This document shows positions 52,826 through 61,655 of a DNA stretch of 64,000 nt, in pieces. The DNA is taken from the NCBI RefSeq assembly GCF_002441885.1, contig NZ_JXJT01000001.1, positions 18,467-82,466 on the forward strand. Reading direction: 5' to 3'. The position numbers were made by a program, and so were the translations under genes. A model generated the notes under the pieces. That model saw only the letters and a program-made list of their open reading frames with translations, ran no database searches and had not been told where the DNA came from. How positions within the stretch are numbered: position 1 is the first letter of the stretch; each line of letters opens with the position of its first letter. The stretch comes from Pseudolactococcus chungangensis CAU 28 = DSM 22330. Lineage in GTDB: Bacteria > Bacillota > Bacilli > Lactobacillales > Streptococcaceae.

Positions 52826-53814
52826 TGTGGACTTTTATTAATGATCAATTATTTAAAATGGTTTGGTTAAATGACTTAGCTGGGTGGTTTGTCGAGACTA
52901 TCTTTAAATTACCTACGGATGAGAAAATTGGTGGAAGTTTACAATTTTTTATTTTTGATACCGTTAAAATATTTATACTTCTTTCTGTACTTATATTCTG
53001 TATGGGTATCATACAATCTTATTTCCCACCCGAACGCACGAAGGTGTTGTTAAGAGGAATGCGAGGATGGAAAGGGAATCTATTAGGTGCACTAATTGGT
53101 ACAGTTACACCATTTTGTAGTTGTTCAAGTATCCCAATCTTTATTGGTTTTACTACGGCTGGTTTGCCTTTGGGGGTTACGTTTTCTTTCTTGATTTCAT
53201 CCCCAATGGTAGATATTGCATCAATCATTATGCTGATGTCATTTTTCGGTTTAAAGATAGCTGTTATTTATGTTATAGTAGGATTATTATTAGCTATTAT
53301 TGGTGGGACTGTAATTGATAAGCTAGGTATGGAAAATCAAGTCCAAGAATACATTCGAAACATGGAAGAGGGTTCTTCTTTCAAAGAAGAACTGACCTTT
53401 AAGAAACGTGTATCCTTCGGTGTAGAACAAGTAAGGGAAGTTGCTGGAAAAGTTTGGCCTTATATTCTTATAGGTGTTGGTATCGGAGCGGGAATCCACA
53501 ATTGGGTACCACAAAGTTTTGTTGAAAATATCCTAGGCCAAAATAATCTTCTATCCGTTACATTAGCCGTTTTAATTGGTATACCTATCTACGCAGATAT
53601 ATTTGGTGTCTTACCAATTGCTGAAGCCTTGTTTTCAAAAGGTGTCCCTATTGGGACTTTAGTCGCCTTTATGATGTCTGTCACAACGTTATCTTTACCA
53701 TCTTTAATTATGTTAAGTAAGGTAGTTAAACCTAAACTATTAGGAACATTCGTTATTATTTGCCTTATCGGTATTTTAATTATTGGATTTTCTTTTAATT
53801 GGTTTTTTGTATAA
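52825..53814 (+). CDS. ArsP-like permease (DUF318/UPF0718)
   Basis: This 329-residue protein has eight or so membrane helices and the conserved TPFCSCSSIPIFIGF motif of the ArsP/YraQ group. In characterised members this cysteine cluster binds trivalent organoarsenicals such as methylarsenite for export. Many others have unknown substrates. Cotranscription with an ArsR that carries the CVC motif favours a metalloid or thiol-reactive substrate. The start is TAATG-coupled to arsR. Confidence 0.85.
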   Translation: MWTFINDQLFKMVWLNDLAGWFVETIFKLPTDEKIGGSLQFFIFDTVKIFILLSVLIFCMGIIQSYFPPERTKVLLRGMRGWKGNLLGALIGTVTPFCSCSSIPIFIGFTTAGLPLGVTFSFLISSPMVDIASIIMLMSFFGLKIAVIYVIVGLLLAIIGGTVIDKLGMENQVQEYIRNMEEGSSFKEELTFKKRVSFGVEQVREVAGKVWPYILIGVGIGAGIHNWVPQSFVENILGQNNLLSVTLAVLIGIPIYADIFGVLPIAEALFSKGVPIGTLVAFMMSVTTLSLPSLIMLSKVVKPKLLGTFVIICLIGILIIGFSFNWFFV

Positions 53815-53825
53815 TTTTATGCGTT

Positions 53826-54062
53826 TTGTTAACAAGCATTGGAAGGGAGGTGTTTATTTATAAGTGTGTTTAGTGAGGCGTTTCTTTTTCTGGGAATCCG
53901 TTTTTAGAGGTTTCAATTGAACGATTGCCCTATATTTATTTGAGTTTTTGAACTCATTTTCTAGTACAGTTGATTCTAGAAAAAGACTATTGACAAAACA
54001 CATTGGTAATTAGTATTATCTATAGTAACACTTCTTGTTAACAAGTATTTTCTTGTATACAT
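53826..54062 (+). promoter_or_regulatory. Intergenic region with promoter and palindromes before the mini-redoxin
   Basis: TTGACA at 53990 and TATTAT at 54014 (18-bp spacer) form a promoter. Palindromes TTGTTAACAA occur at 53826-53835 and, as CTTGTTAACAAG, at 54034-54045, and TCTTGTATACA lies at 54051. The last also occurs at 56361, upstream of the reductase gene. They are probable operators for a shared regulator. Confidence 0.6.
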
Positions 54063-54088
54063 GTTGCTGAAAAAGAAAGGAAGAGAAA

Positions 54089-54322
54089 ATGATTATTAAA
54101 GTCTTAGGACCAGGTTGTAAAAATTGCAAAAATTTGGAAAAAAATACTTTAGATGCTTTGAAATCTAGCTCCGTAGAAGCGAAAGTTGTAAAAGTTACAG
54201 ATATTGCAGAAATTCAAAAATATGGCGTGATGCGTACACCCGCCTTAGTTATTGATGAAGAGGTTGTCGTATCTGGTAGAGTACCAAAAGAAGACGAAAT
54301 TGCACAATGGATTAATGGCTAA
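54089..54322 (+). CDS. Mini-thioredoxin, redox-active disulfide protein 2 type
   Basis: This 77-residue thioredoxin-fold protein has the active site GPGCKNC (Cys10 and Cys13) and the cis-Pro region MRTPALVIDEEVV. Such proteins often sit beside DUF318 permeases and may pass electrons to them or to their substrates. AGGAAGAG lies six bases before ATG. The partner reductase could be the CoA-disulfide reductase encoded opposite. Confidence 0.88.
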   Translation: MIIKVLGPGCKNCKNLEKNTLDALKSSSVEAKVVKVTDIAEIQKYGVMRTPALVIDEEVVVSGRVPKEDEIAQWING

Positions 54323-54370
54323 CAAAAATGCCTCTTCATATTGATTGAAGAGGTATTTTTGTTAGCCATT
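54314..54370. terminator. Long bidirectional terminator including the mini-redoxin stop codon
   Basis: The arms at 54314-54338 and 54346-54370 are complementary over 25 bp with one or two mismatches (AATGGCTAACAAAAATGCC against GG-ATTTTTGTTAGCCATT). The stop codon of the redoxin lies in the left arm. T runs occur on both strands. Confidence 0.85.
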
Positions 54371-54407
54371 TTAAAAGATGAATAGATCATAAATAGAACA
54401 CATTCTT

Positions 54408-56066
54408 TTATTTAGAATGTTTAAAAATTTCCTGATAATTCTTGTTGCCCCCAGATAAATTATAAACTTCTTTAAAGCCTTTACTTCTCAATACATTTTG
54501 AGAAGCGTTTCCTGTCACTCCTTTATTACAATAAACAATTGTTTTCTTACTCTTATCAAGTGTTGAAGCCTTTTCTCGTAATTCTGCTAATGGTATGTTA
54601 ATAGCGTTAAGGACATGATTTTTTTCATAACTTTTTGGATCTCGAGTATCAATAATTGTAATATTTTCATTGTTTTTTTGAAGTTCCATTAAGTCATGAG
54701 GAGTAATAAGTGGAGCTGTTGTTAGAGCATTGGTTAATGCCATACCTGTATATGCTACTGGATCTTTTGTAGTAGAAAATGGTGGTGCATAGGCTAAGTC
54801 CATGTGGAATAAATCTTCTGCAGTAACTCCTAAAGTTATTGTTGAAGCAAAAACATCTATTCTTTTATCCACGCCTTGAGGCCCAATGATTTGCACACCC
54901 AAAATACGATGAGTGAGCTTATCAGCCACTGCCTTAATAACCATTTCCTTTCCGTGCATATAGTCTGGTTTATCTGGCTTAATATTAGATAGTACTGCAA
55001 CTTCATAACCTTCAGCTAGAGCTTCTTTTTCTGTCAACCCAGTTTGAGCAATTGTTAAATCGAAGAAACGTAAGATACCAGTTCCTAAAACACCTTGAAA
55101 TCGAAGTTGTCCACCTGTCATAGCATCTCCTGCAATTCTCCCCATCTTGTTTGCGGTAGAAGCCAAAGGACGATAAATAGGCTTACCTGTAATAACATGG
55201 AAGCTTTCTGCTACATCACCTACTGCATATACATCGGGTATGTTCGTTTGAAGTGTATTATCTGTCGCAATGGCCCCTGCTTTTCCAAGTTTTACACCAA
55301 TGGATTGAGCTAGGGCTACATTAGGTCGAACACCAGTTGCTAAGATATACATATCTGCAGATAGTTTTGTTCCTTTGTTAGTGATTACTTCGTCAAGTTG
55401 GGTATCACCAACTAAGCTTTGTATCGTTTCTTCAGGTCGGAAATCAATCCCTTGTTTTACCATTTCGTCCTCAATACGGATAGACATATCCCAGTCTAAA
55501 TGTGACATAGGGTGTTTTCCACGTTGAAGAATTATGACCTTAATTCCACGTTCTTTAAGTTGTTCAGCGACTTCAAGACCGATATATCCTGCTCCTACAA
55601 CTACAGCAGTCGTAGGTTTTTTATTTTCTATAAAGGACTTAACTTTTTTCCCACTATTAATATTTTTCACTTGAAATACGTTGCTGAAGTTACTTTCTTC
55701 AAAAGCATCAGGTGCCTTGGGTGTTGAACCTGTGGCAAACACTAATAAATCATAGTTATCTGTAAATAGGTCGCCGGTAATAAGATGCTTTCCTGAAATT
55801 TCTTTCTTCTCATGGTTTATGGCAATTACTTCATGTGAAGTAAAAATGTCAACGTTATAACGCTTTTTAAACCACTTTGCATCACGTGGTGTCAACTCTT
55901 CAAAATCTGGTATTTCTCCGCCAATTGCATAAGGAATCCCACACACAGCATACGAAATATCAGTATCTTTGTCATAAATAACAATTTCATTTTCTTCAGA
56001 GTTTCTTCTGGCTTTTGCAGCTACACTTGTGCCAGCCGCTACTGAACCAATAATCAAAATTTTCAT
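54408..56066 (-). CDS. CoA-disulfide reductase with C-terminal rhodanese domain
   Basis: The first 440 residues form a FAD/NAD(P) disulfide reductase: FAD site IIGSVAAGTS, redox Cys42 in YAVCGIPYAIGG, NAD site VVGAGYIGLEVAE and FAD site YAVGDVAES. Residues about 450-552 are a rhodanese domain with Cys513 in YCNKGVTG. Fusions of this kind reduce CoA disulfide, persulfides or polysulfides. Here it may recycle thiols in the metalloid/thiol-stress block. The 552-residue length fits the fused type. Confidence 0.9.
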   Translation of the reverse strand: MKILIIGSVAAGTSVAAKARRNSEENEIVIYDKDTDISYAVCGIPYAIGGEIPDFEELTPRDAKWFKKRYNVDIFTSHEVIAINHEKKEISGKHLITGDLFTDNYDLLVFATGSTPKAPDAFEESNFSNVFQVKNINSGKKVKSFIENKKPTTAVVVGAGYIGLEVAEQLKERGIKVIILQRGKHPMSHLDWDMSIRIEDEMVKQGIDFRPEETIQSLVGDTQLDEVITNKGTKLSADMYILATGVRPNVALAQSIGVKLGKAGAIATDNTLQTNIPDVYAVGDVAESFHVITGKPIYRPLASTANKMGRIAGDAMTGGQLRFQGVLGTGILRFFDLTIAQTGLTEKEALAEGYEVAVLSNIKPDKPDYMHGKEMVIKAVADKLTHRILGVQIIGPQGVDKRIDVFASTITLGVTAEDLFHMDLAYAPPFSTTKDPVAYTGMALTNALTTAPLITPHDLMELQKNNENITIIDTRDPKSYEKNHVLNAINIPLAELREKASTLDKSKKTIVYCNKGVTGNASQNVLRSKGFKEVYNLSGGNKNYQEIFKHSK

Positions 56067-56360
56067 TAAGTAAACCTACCCTTATCTAATATCACGTGAC
56101 TCTTCCTCTTTTGACAATCAATTTGTTGTATGATGCAATACTTTTACCAAGAATACATCATGGAGTTCTATTGCCAAGTTTATCTATGAGTCTATTCTAA
56201 TATAAAATCGAGTAAGAAACTAGCTAGATGATTAAGGATTCTAGTGTAAAGTTTAAAAAACAAACTGTTAATTCGAACAGTCTACCATTAAAAAAGCTGA
56301 TATTGTGTTTTGGTATTTTACTTTGACAATTAATTCAAATGTTGTTGGCTTTGATAAATT

Positions 56361-56374
56361 TCTTGTATACAAAG
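56361..56374. promoter_or_regulatory. TCTTGTATACAA palindrome upstream of the reductase gene
   Basis: TTGTATACAA is a perfect palindrome and matches TCTTGTATACA at 54051. The 300 bases between it and the reductase start are AT-rich and hold its promoter region, which I cannot pinpoint. Confidence 0.4.
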
Positions 56375-56499
56375 CAGAAATGAGATGGAAATAAATGATA
56401 TACTATATGTAGCCAATACTTGCTTCTTTGTAAAGGGAAGTATATATGAATATTAATAAAATCAAAATATGGTAACATACTACTAGTACAAATAATGAC

Positions 56500-56925
56500 A
56501 CGATTTTTACAGGGTTGCGGGTTGGGGGAGTTCCGGCACTAATGTGGTCAAATGTTGATTTTGAAAATAAAGTCTTGAATGTAAGATATACTTTAGATGA
56601 CAGCACGGTATTAAGTTCGGACTTTGAGTTATCATCTTCTAAAACAATATGCTTATACTCATATAGGAAACTTCTTGTGAGTAGACGAGTGTTTAAATCT
56701 TGAAATGGTTTGAAAAGAGAACGATAATATAAAATTAATTGATAAACATTTTTGTTTAGTTACTTATCAAGTCAAGGAAGAGCATTTGATCCGACAACTG
56801 TTAGGACATTTTCATGTTTCTAGGATAGCCGAAAAAGGAGTACCATTAAAGCGATTATGTAAATTATGCGACATAAGGACACTAAAACGACTCTAAATAT
56901 TTTTACGGAAGAAACAAGATGAGAA
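56500..56925 (+). pseudogene. Decayed tyrosine recombinase (integrase) gene
   Basis: Three pieces in shifted frames match the catalytic domain of phage/ICE integrases in order: TGLRVGGVPALMWSNVDFENK (box I with the first Arg, near 56510-56573), HVSRIAEKGVPLKRL (box II region, near 56815-56860) and IMRHKDTKTTLNIFTEET (near 56860-56920). Stops and frameshifts break it and the N-terminal part is missing, so it is inactive. It flanks the ArsR-permease-redoxin-reductase block and probably records its arrival. The rest of 56067-57100 shows no intact gene. Confidence 0.75.
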
Positions 56926-57101
56926 GTGGCTGACATAATAGATAGAATTGATTTTTAGTTAATAGAGATTATTTATTATAGAGTCTCCAAAAAATTAGGA
57001 ATTTTAGGGAGACATAAGGAAGAATATGACATAAGGTGGTGTCTAACAACCCTTGATACAGAAGGTTTAGGAAACATTGAGAAGAAAGAAAGGGAAATAA
57101 A

Positions 57102-57872
57102 GTGATTTTTGATACACATACTCACTTAAACGTTGATAATTTTGCAGGTCGTGAAGCTGAGGAAATTGAAAAAGCGCGTGAATTTGGTGTCACCAAACTT
57201 AATATTGTTGGGTTTGACACCCAAACAATTGCGCAAAGTCTGGTATTATCAGCAAGCTATGATAACCTGTATTCGACTATTGGATGGCACCCGACAGAAG
57301 CAGGGTCTTATACATCTGAAATTGAGGCTATGATTGTCCAAAATTTGGCGAACCCAAAAGTGATTGCCCTTGGTGAGATTGGTTTAGACTACCACTGGAT
57401 GGAAGACCCCAAAGACGTGCAAGAAGCAGTTTTCCGTCGTCAAATCCAGTTATCTAAAACGCATGATTTACCTTTTGTTGTTCACACTCGTGATGCCATA
57501 ACAGACACTTATGATATCATCAAGTCTGAAGGGGTAGGTCCACGTGGTGGCATTATGCACTCTTTTTCGGGTACTTATGAAGAAGCCATGCAATTTTTAG
57601 ACTTGGGGATGATGATTTCCTTTTCAGGCGTTGTGACTTTTAAAAAGGCGATCGACCTGCAAGAGGCTGCGACGAAATTACCGCTTGACAAGATTTTGGT
57701 TGAAACAGATGCGCCTTATCTGGCACCGATGCCTTTTCGTGGTCGGGAGAATACGCCAGCTTATACGAAATTTGTTGTCGAAAAGATTGCAGAACTGCGG
57801 GGCCTTACGCCAGAAACAGTTGCTCAGGCGACTTATGACAATGCCCTGCGAATTTTTAGGATAGCACCATGA
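57102..57872 (+). CDS. tatD: TatD family metal-dependent hydrolase
   Basis: This 256-residue TIM-barrel hydrolase shows DTHTHLN, GEIGLDYHW, VHTRDA, HSFSG and VETDAPYL, the metal ligands of TatD nucleases. Homologues have 3'-5' exonuclease or D-aminoacyl hydrolase activity. It starts at GTG, with AAAGGGAAA upstream, and overlaps the next gene by four bases. With rnmV and ksgA it forms the common Firmicute cluster. Confidence 0.93.
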   Translation: MIFDTHTHLNVDNFAGREAEEIEKAREFGVTKLNIVGFDTQTIAQSLVLSASYDNLYSTIGWHPTEAGSYTSEIEAMIVQNLANPKVIALGEIGLDYHWMEDPKDVQEAVFRRQIQLSKTHDLPFVVHTRDAITDTYDIIKSEGVGPRGGIMHSFSGTYEEAMQFLDLGMMISFSGVVTFKKAIDLQEAATKLPLDKILVETDAPYLAPMPFRGRENTPAYTKFVVEKIAELRGLTPETVAQATYDNALRIFRIAP

Positions 57873-58399
57873 AAATCATCATTATCGGAATAGCTGGTGC
57901 TGGGAAATCAACCCTTGCACGGCGATTAGCTGATAGCTTGAATTTGCCAGTGCTACACTTGGATACACTTTGGCATGCGACAGATTATTCTGCTGAGGCA
58001 GAGCGTTTGTTTCGAGAAAAACAGCAGACTTTTATTAACAGCCATGAACATTGGTTAATTGATGGCAATTATTCAGGTAGTTTGGACGAACGTCTGCCCT
58101 ATGTGGACAAAATCATTTGGTTAAAAATGTCGCGGTTCAAAGCCATTTTCCGTGTGATGAAAAGAAGTTGGGCTTTTCACAAAAATCGCCAGAGTCGACC
58201 TGAAATGCCAAGTGAATTTACGGAGAAACTAGACAGTGCTTATCTTGATTTTCTGAAATTTGTCTGGGATTTCCCCAAAAAAAGTAATAAAAGATTGGCT
58301 GCTCAACTTGATCAATTTCAAACTTGGGACAAGGTGGTCGTCTTGAAAAATCAGCGAGAGATAGAGAAATATTTAACAAATGAAGCAAAAAATTTATGA
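57869..58399 (+). CDS. P-loop kinase-like protein (FlaR/topology-modulation type)
   Basis: This 176-residue P-loop NTPase has Walker A GIAGAGKST, the DTLWH motif, and the lid-like region after IDGNYSG. Proteins of this group are annotated as DNA topology modulation protein FlaR, but look more like small adenylate-kinase-type enzymes with an unknown substrate. It is wedged into the tatD-rnmV-ksgA cluster, overlapping both neighbours (4 and 20 bp), so expression is coupled. Confidence 0.8.
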   Translation: MKIIIIGIAGAGKSTLARRLADSLNLPVLHLDTLWHATDYSAEAERLFREKQQTFINSHEHWLIDGNYSGSLDERLPYVDKIIWLKMSRFKAIFRVMKRSWAFHKNRQSRPEMPSEFTEKLDSAYLDFLKFVWDFPKKSNKRLAAQLDQFQTWDKVVVLKNQREIEKYLTNEAKNL

Positions 58400-58946
58400 A
58401 ATCGTTGTCGTTGAAGGCAAGGATGATACGGCAAATCTCAAAAAATATTACGATGTTGACACCTATGAAACGCAAGGATCGGCGATCTCAGATGATGATT
58501 TGGAACGGATTGAACGTTTACATGATTTACGTGGCGTTATCGTCTTTACAGATCCTGACCATAGTGGGGAACGCATTCGCCGCATCATCATGACTGCCAT
58601 TCCCACAGTCAAGCATGCCTTTCTCAATCGGGATGAGGCCAAGCCAAAATCAAAGACCAAAGGCCGTTCCCTCGGGGTAGAACATGCGAGTTATGACGAT
58701 TTAGAGAAAGCCCTAGGGCATTTAACGTCGAATTTTGATGCAGACACTGTCTTTGATATCACGCATGGTGACTTGGTTCGGTTAGGTTTAATCGGTCATA
58801 CGGACAGCCGTCAAAGACGAGAATATCTGGGTCAGACACTTAGAATTGGTTATAGCAATGCCAAGCAACAGCTCAAACGTTTAGAATTGTTTGGCATCAC
58901 CTTAGTAGAAGTTGAAGAAATAATGGAGAACTATTCATGCACATAG
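58380..58946 (+). CDS. rnmV: Ribonuclease M5
   Basis: This 188-residue Toprim nuclease matures 5S rRNA. Toprim motifs are VVEGKDD (catalytic Glu) and FTDPDHSG. The start lies within the end of the kinase gene and its end overlaps ksgA by ten bases. Gene order rnmV-ksgA is near universal in Firmicutes. Confidence 0.94.
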   Translation: MKQKIYEIVVVEGKDDTANLKKYYDVDTYETQGSAISDDDLERIERLHDLRGVIVFTDPDHSGERIRRIIMTAIPTVKHAFLNRDEAKPKSKTKGRSLGVEHASYDDLEKALGHLTSNFDADTVFDITHGDLVRLGLIGHTDSRQRREYLGQTLRIGYSNAKQQLKRLELFGITLVEVEEIMENYSCT

Positions 58947-59809
58947 CAGATTACCGCGTTACCAAAGCCATCTTAGACCGTCACGGCTTCTCATTCAAGA
59001 AAAGTTTGGGACAAAATTTCTTGACGGATACCAATATCTTACAAAAAATTGTCGATACAGCTGAGATTGACCGTCATGTCAACGTCATCGAAATCGGTCC
59101 AGGTATTGGCGCTTTGACAGAATTTATCGCTGAAAATGCAGCAGAAGTCATGGCGTTTGAAATCGACGACCGCCTGATTCCGATTTTGGCAGATACCCTA
59201 CGTGACTTTGATAATGTCACTGTGATTAATGAGGATGTCTTAAAAGCTGACTTACAGACGCACATCCGTAACTTCAAAAATCCCGACCTGCCAATCAAAG
59301 TCGTGGCTAATCTCCCTTACTATATCACAACGCCAATCTTGATGCACTTGATTGAAAGTAAAATTCCGTTCACCGAGTTCGTCGTCATGATGCAAAAAGA
59401 AGTCGCCGACCGCATTTCAGCTGAGCCGAATACCAAAGCCTATGGTAGCCTCTCCATCGCTGTTCAGTACTACATGACGGCTCAAGTCGCTTTCATCGTA
59501 CCGAAAACGGTTTTTGTACCAGCACCTAACGTCGACTCAGCTATTCTCAAAATGACCCGGCGCGATGCGCCAATGGTGGCGGTTTCGGACGAAGATTTCT
59601 TTTTCAAAGTTGCTAAACTCGCCTTTCTCCACAGACGTAAAACACTTTGGAACAATCTCCAATCAGCTTTTGGTAAAACAGCAGAAGTTCGCGAGCAACT
59701 CACACAAGCACTTGAAGCTGCAAATATCTCGCCACAAATTCGTGGGGAGGCACTTTCAATTCCAGAATTTGCTAAATTATCTGAAGCACTGTTACCATTG
59801 AAAAAATAA
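58937..59809 (+). CDS. rsmA: 16S rRNA dimethyladenosine transferase
   Basis: KsgA/RsmA dimethylates two adjacent adenines near the 3' end of 16S rRNA. The SAM site [11 protein letters not shown], the FEIDDRL acid and the catalytic NLPYYITTP are intact in a 290-residue protein. GGAG lies ten bases before ATG, within rnmV. Confidence 0.96.
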   Translation: MHIADYRVTKAILDRHGFSFKKSLGQNFLTDTNILQKIVDTAEIDRHVNVIEIGPGIGALTEFIAENAAEVMAFEIDDRLIPILADTLRDFDNVTVINEDVLKADLQTHIRNFKNPDLPIKVVANLPYYITTPILMHLIESKIPFTEFVVMMQKEVADRISAEPNTKAYGSLSIAVQYYMTAQVAFIVPKTVFVPAPNVDSAILKMTRRDAPMVAVSDEDFFFKVAKLAFLHRRKTLWNNLQSAFGKTAEVREQLTQALEAANISPQIRGEALSIPEFAKLSEALLPLKK

Positions 59810-59814
59810 GACAA

Positions 59815-59847
59815 AAAACAGTTTGATATGTGTCAAACTGTTTTTTT
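59815..59847. terminator. Terminator after rsmA, containing the GNAT stop codon
   Basis: AAAAACAGTTTGA pairs with TCAAACTGTTTTT around TATGTGT; T runs exist on both strands. The TGA of the convergent GNAT gene (59833-59835) lies in the right arm. Confidence 0.9.
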
Positions 59848-60276
59848 CATGGCAATGTGCTGGATATCAGCATCTAAAAAAATATCACCAAAAGGTTCAA
59901 AACCTAACTTTTCATAGAAAGGGATGGCTTGTATCTGGGCATGAAGCTCTACTATTTTAAAATGTTGAGCATGTAAAAAGTCTAGAACTTGAATCATTAG
60001 TTTGCGTGCATATCCTTGACCTCTGTAAGGTTTGAGCGTTGCGACACGTTGGATTAAAGCCTGTTCACCATTGGCCGAAGGCAAGATGCGCAAGGTCGAA
60101 ACAGGTGTCTCTTCTTGATCATCAAGCAGTAAAACGAAGTGGACAGCATATGCCTCGTCTTTGTCGATTTCGAGGGAAAGGGGGACCTGCTGTTCTTTGA
60201 CGAATACGGTATTTCGAATTTTGAGAGACTGGACATAGACATCTGATAAGGTATCACGGGTATGCTTGATTTTCAT
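59833..60276 (-). CDS. GNAT family acetyltransferase
   Basis: This 147-residue protein has the acetyl-CoA loop RGQGYARKLM (R/QxxGxG/A) after the VATLKPYR strand and the FYEKLGFEPFG end typical of ElaA/YjcF-type N-acetyltransferases. The substrate is unknown. Its last codons form part of the shared terminator hairpin. Confidence 0.88.
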   Translation of the reverse strand: MKIKHTRDTLSDVYVQSLKIRNTVFVKEQQVPLSLEIDKDEAYAVHFVLLLDDQEETPVSTLRILPSANGEQALIQRVATLKPYRGQGYARKLMIQVLDFLHAQHFKIVELHAQIQAIPFYEKLGFEPFGDIFLDADIQHIAMKKTV

Positions 60277-60345
60277 GGTTCTCCTACTTGTTTGACCGGT
60301 AAATGTAAGGATTTGGGCATAAAAAATATATTATGGTCAAAATCT

Positions 60346-60368
60346 GTTATAATTAAGGTAATTATAAC
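60346..60368. promoter_or_regulatory. Perfect 10+10 bp inverted repeat over a -10 element
   Basis: GTTATAATTA and TAATTATAAC flank AGG. The left arm contains TATAAT with an extended TG (TGTTATAAT), the probable -10 of the transporter gene at 60427. It resembles, but is not, the 7-1-7 Fur/PerR box. Confidence 0.7.
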
Positions 60369-60426
60369 AAATTTTTGGAGAAGATGTACTGTGCAGTGTT
60401 TCCTGCCCAGTCTAGTAGGTGGAGAA

Positions 60427-61554
60427 ATGTTTAAAAGCTCGAAATTATTTTTTTGGACAATAGAGATGCTGGCCGTCGTGACTTTGATTTGGCTGTTAAC
60501 ACATATTAGTTTTGTTTTCAAACCAGTGACAACCTTATTTTCATTAGTATTTTTGCCTTTTATTATCGCAGGGTTTTTATATTATGTTTTTAATCCGCTA
60601 GTCTCTTACTTAGAGAAAAAATTTAAGTTAAAACGGATTTGGGGCATTGTGCTCGTTTTCATTTTGATTATCGGCATCTTCGTCTATACTGTGATGGCAC
60701 TGGTACCAAGCATTATCACTCAGTTGTCAGATTTAATTAAGGCATCAGGGAATATCTACCCTCAACTGCAAAAATGGTTGGAGAAATTATCCGAGAATCC
60801 TGCTTTTAGCGAGATTGACTTCAAGGCGCTGCTCAATAAAGCTAATATCAGCTACATGGATATTCTGCAGAACTTGCTGTCTGGTGTAACCTTGAGTGTG
60901 TCCAATGTCGTTGCGGTTGTCTCTAAAATTTTCATGGTTCTAGCCTTGGTTCCTGTCTTACTTTTCCATATGTTAAAAGACGGTAAGTCCATGTTACCAT
61001 TTTTGAAAAAAACAGTTTTAAAATCGGATAGACTAAATATCGTAGGCCTCTTGAATGATATGAATGACACAATTTCCAAATTTATCAGTGGCGCTGCGAT
61101 TGACTGTTTATTTATCTTTGTGACAGTCTTTATCTCTTATTTAATCATTGGGATTCCCTATGCGTTCTTGTTTGCAGTTTTTGCGGCAATAACGAACCTC
61201 ATTCCTTATATCGGACCTTATATCGGTGTGGTACCGGTTATCCTGACAGTGGCATTTACCAACCCAATTCAAGCGCTGATTGCCGTGATTGTCGTTCTGA
61301 CCTTGCAGCAACTTGATGGCAATATCATCTATCCGAAAGTCGTAGGTTCAGCTGTTGAAGTCCATCCTGTGACTATTATGGTGCTCATGCTTGTGGTCGG
61401 CAGTCTCTATGGTCTTGTCGGGATGTTAATTGCTGTGCCTTTCTACTCACTAGCTAAAGAAATTGTCAAGTTTTCATGGCGTCTTTGGGAAAATCATAAA
61501 GCAGCACGACTGGATGAGACTGAAAACGAGAAGTATGATATAATAGAGAAATAA
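60427..61554 (+). CDS. AI-2E family transporter (PerM/YdiK type)
   Basis: This 375-residue protein has about seven to eight membrane helices, a soluble loop after helix 3 (residues about 95-150), and the family end NLIPYIGPYIGVVP and GNIIYPKVVGSAVEVHP. Members have been linked to AI-2 export or Na+/H+ exchange; the substrate here is unknown. The frame is open from 60262, but ATG 60427 has GGTGGAG just upstream and begins a proper first helix. Confidence 0.85.
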   Translation: MFKSSKLFFWTIEMLAVVTLIWLLTHISFVFKPVTTLFSLVFLPFIIAGFLYYVFNPLVSYLEKKFKLKRIWGIVLVFILIIGIFVYTVMALVPSIITQLSDLIKASGNIYPQLQKWLEKLSENPAFSEIDFKALLNKANISYMDILQNLLSGVTLSVSNVVAVVSKIFMVLALVPVLLFHMLKDGKSMLPFLKKTVLKSDRLNIVGLLNDMNDTISKFISGAAIDCLFIFVTVFISYLIIGIPYAFLFAVFAAITNLIPYIGPYIGVVPVILTVAFTNPIQALIAVIVVLTLQQLDGNIIYPKVVGSAVEVHPVTIMVLMLVVGSLYGLVGMLIAVPFYSLAKEIVKFSWRLWENHKAARLDETENEKYDIIEK

Positions 61555-61655
61555 TGTCTTGTCTAGCGATTTTTTCTGATGTGTGATACATATCGATTTA
61601 AAAATGCTAGCAGGCTTCATACTAACACTGAAACTACATTGGAGGAATACAACTC

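Noticed and set aside
60346-60368. PerR or Fur box
   Set aside because: Arms are separated by seven bases in the TTATAAT/ATTATAA register, where the known box has one.
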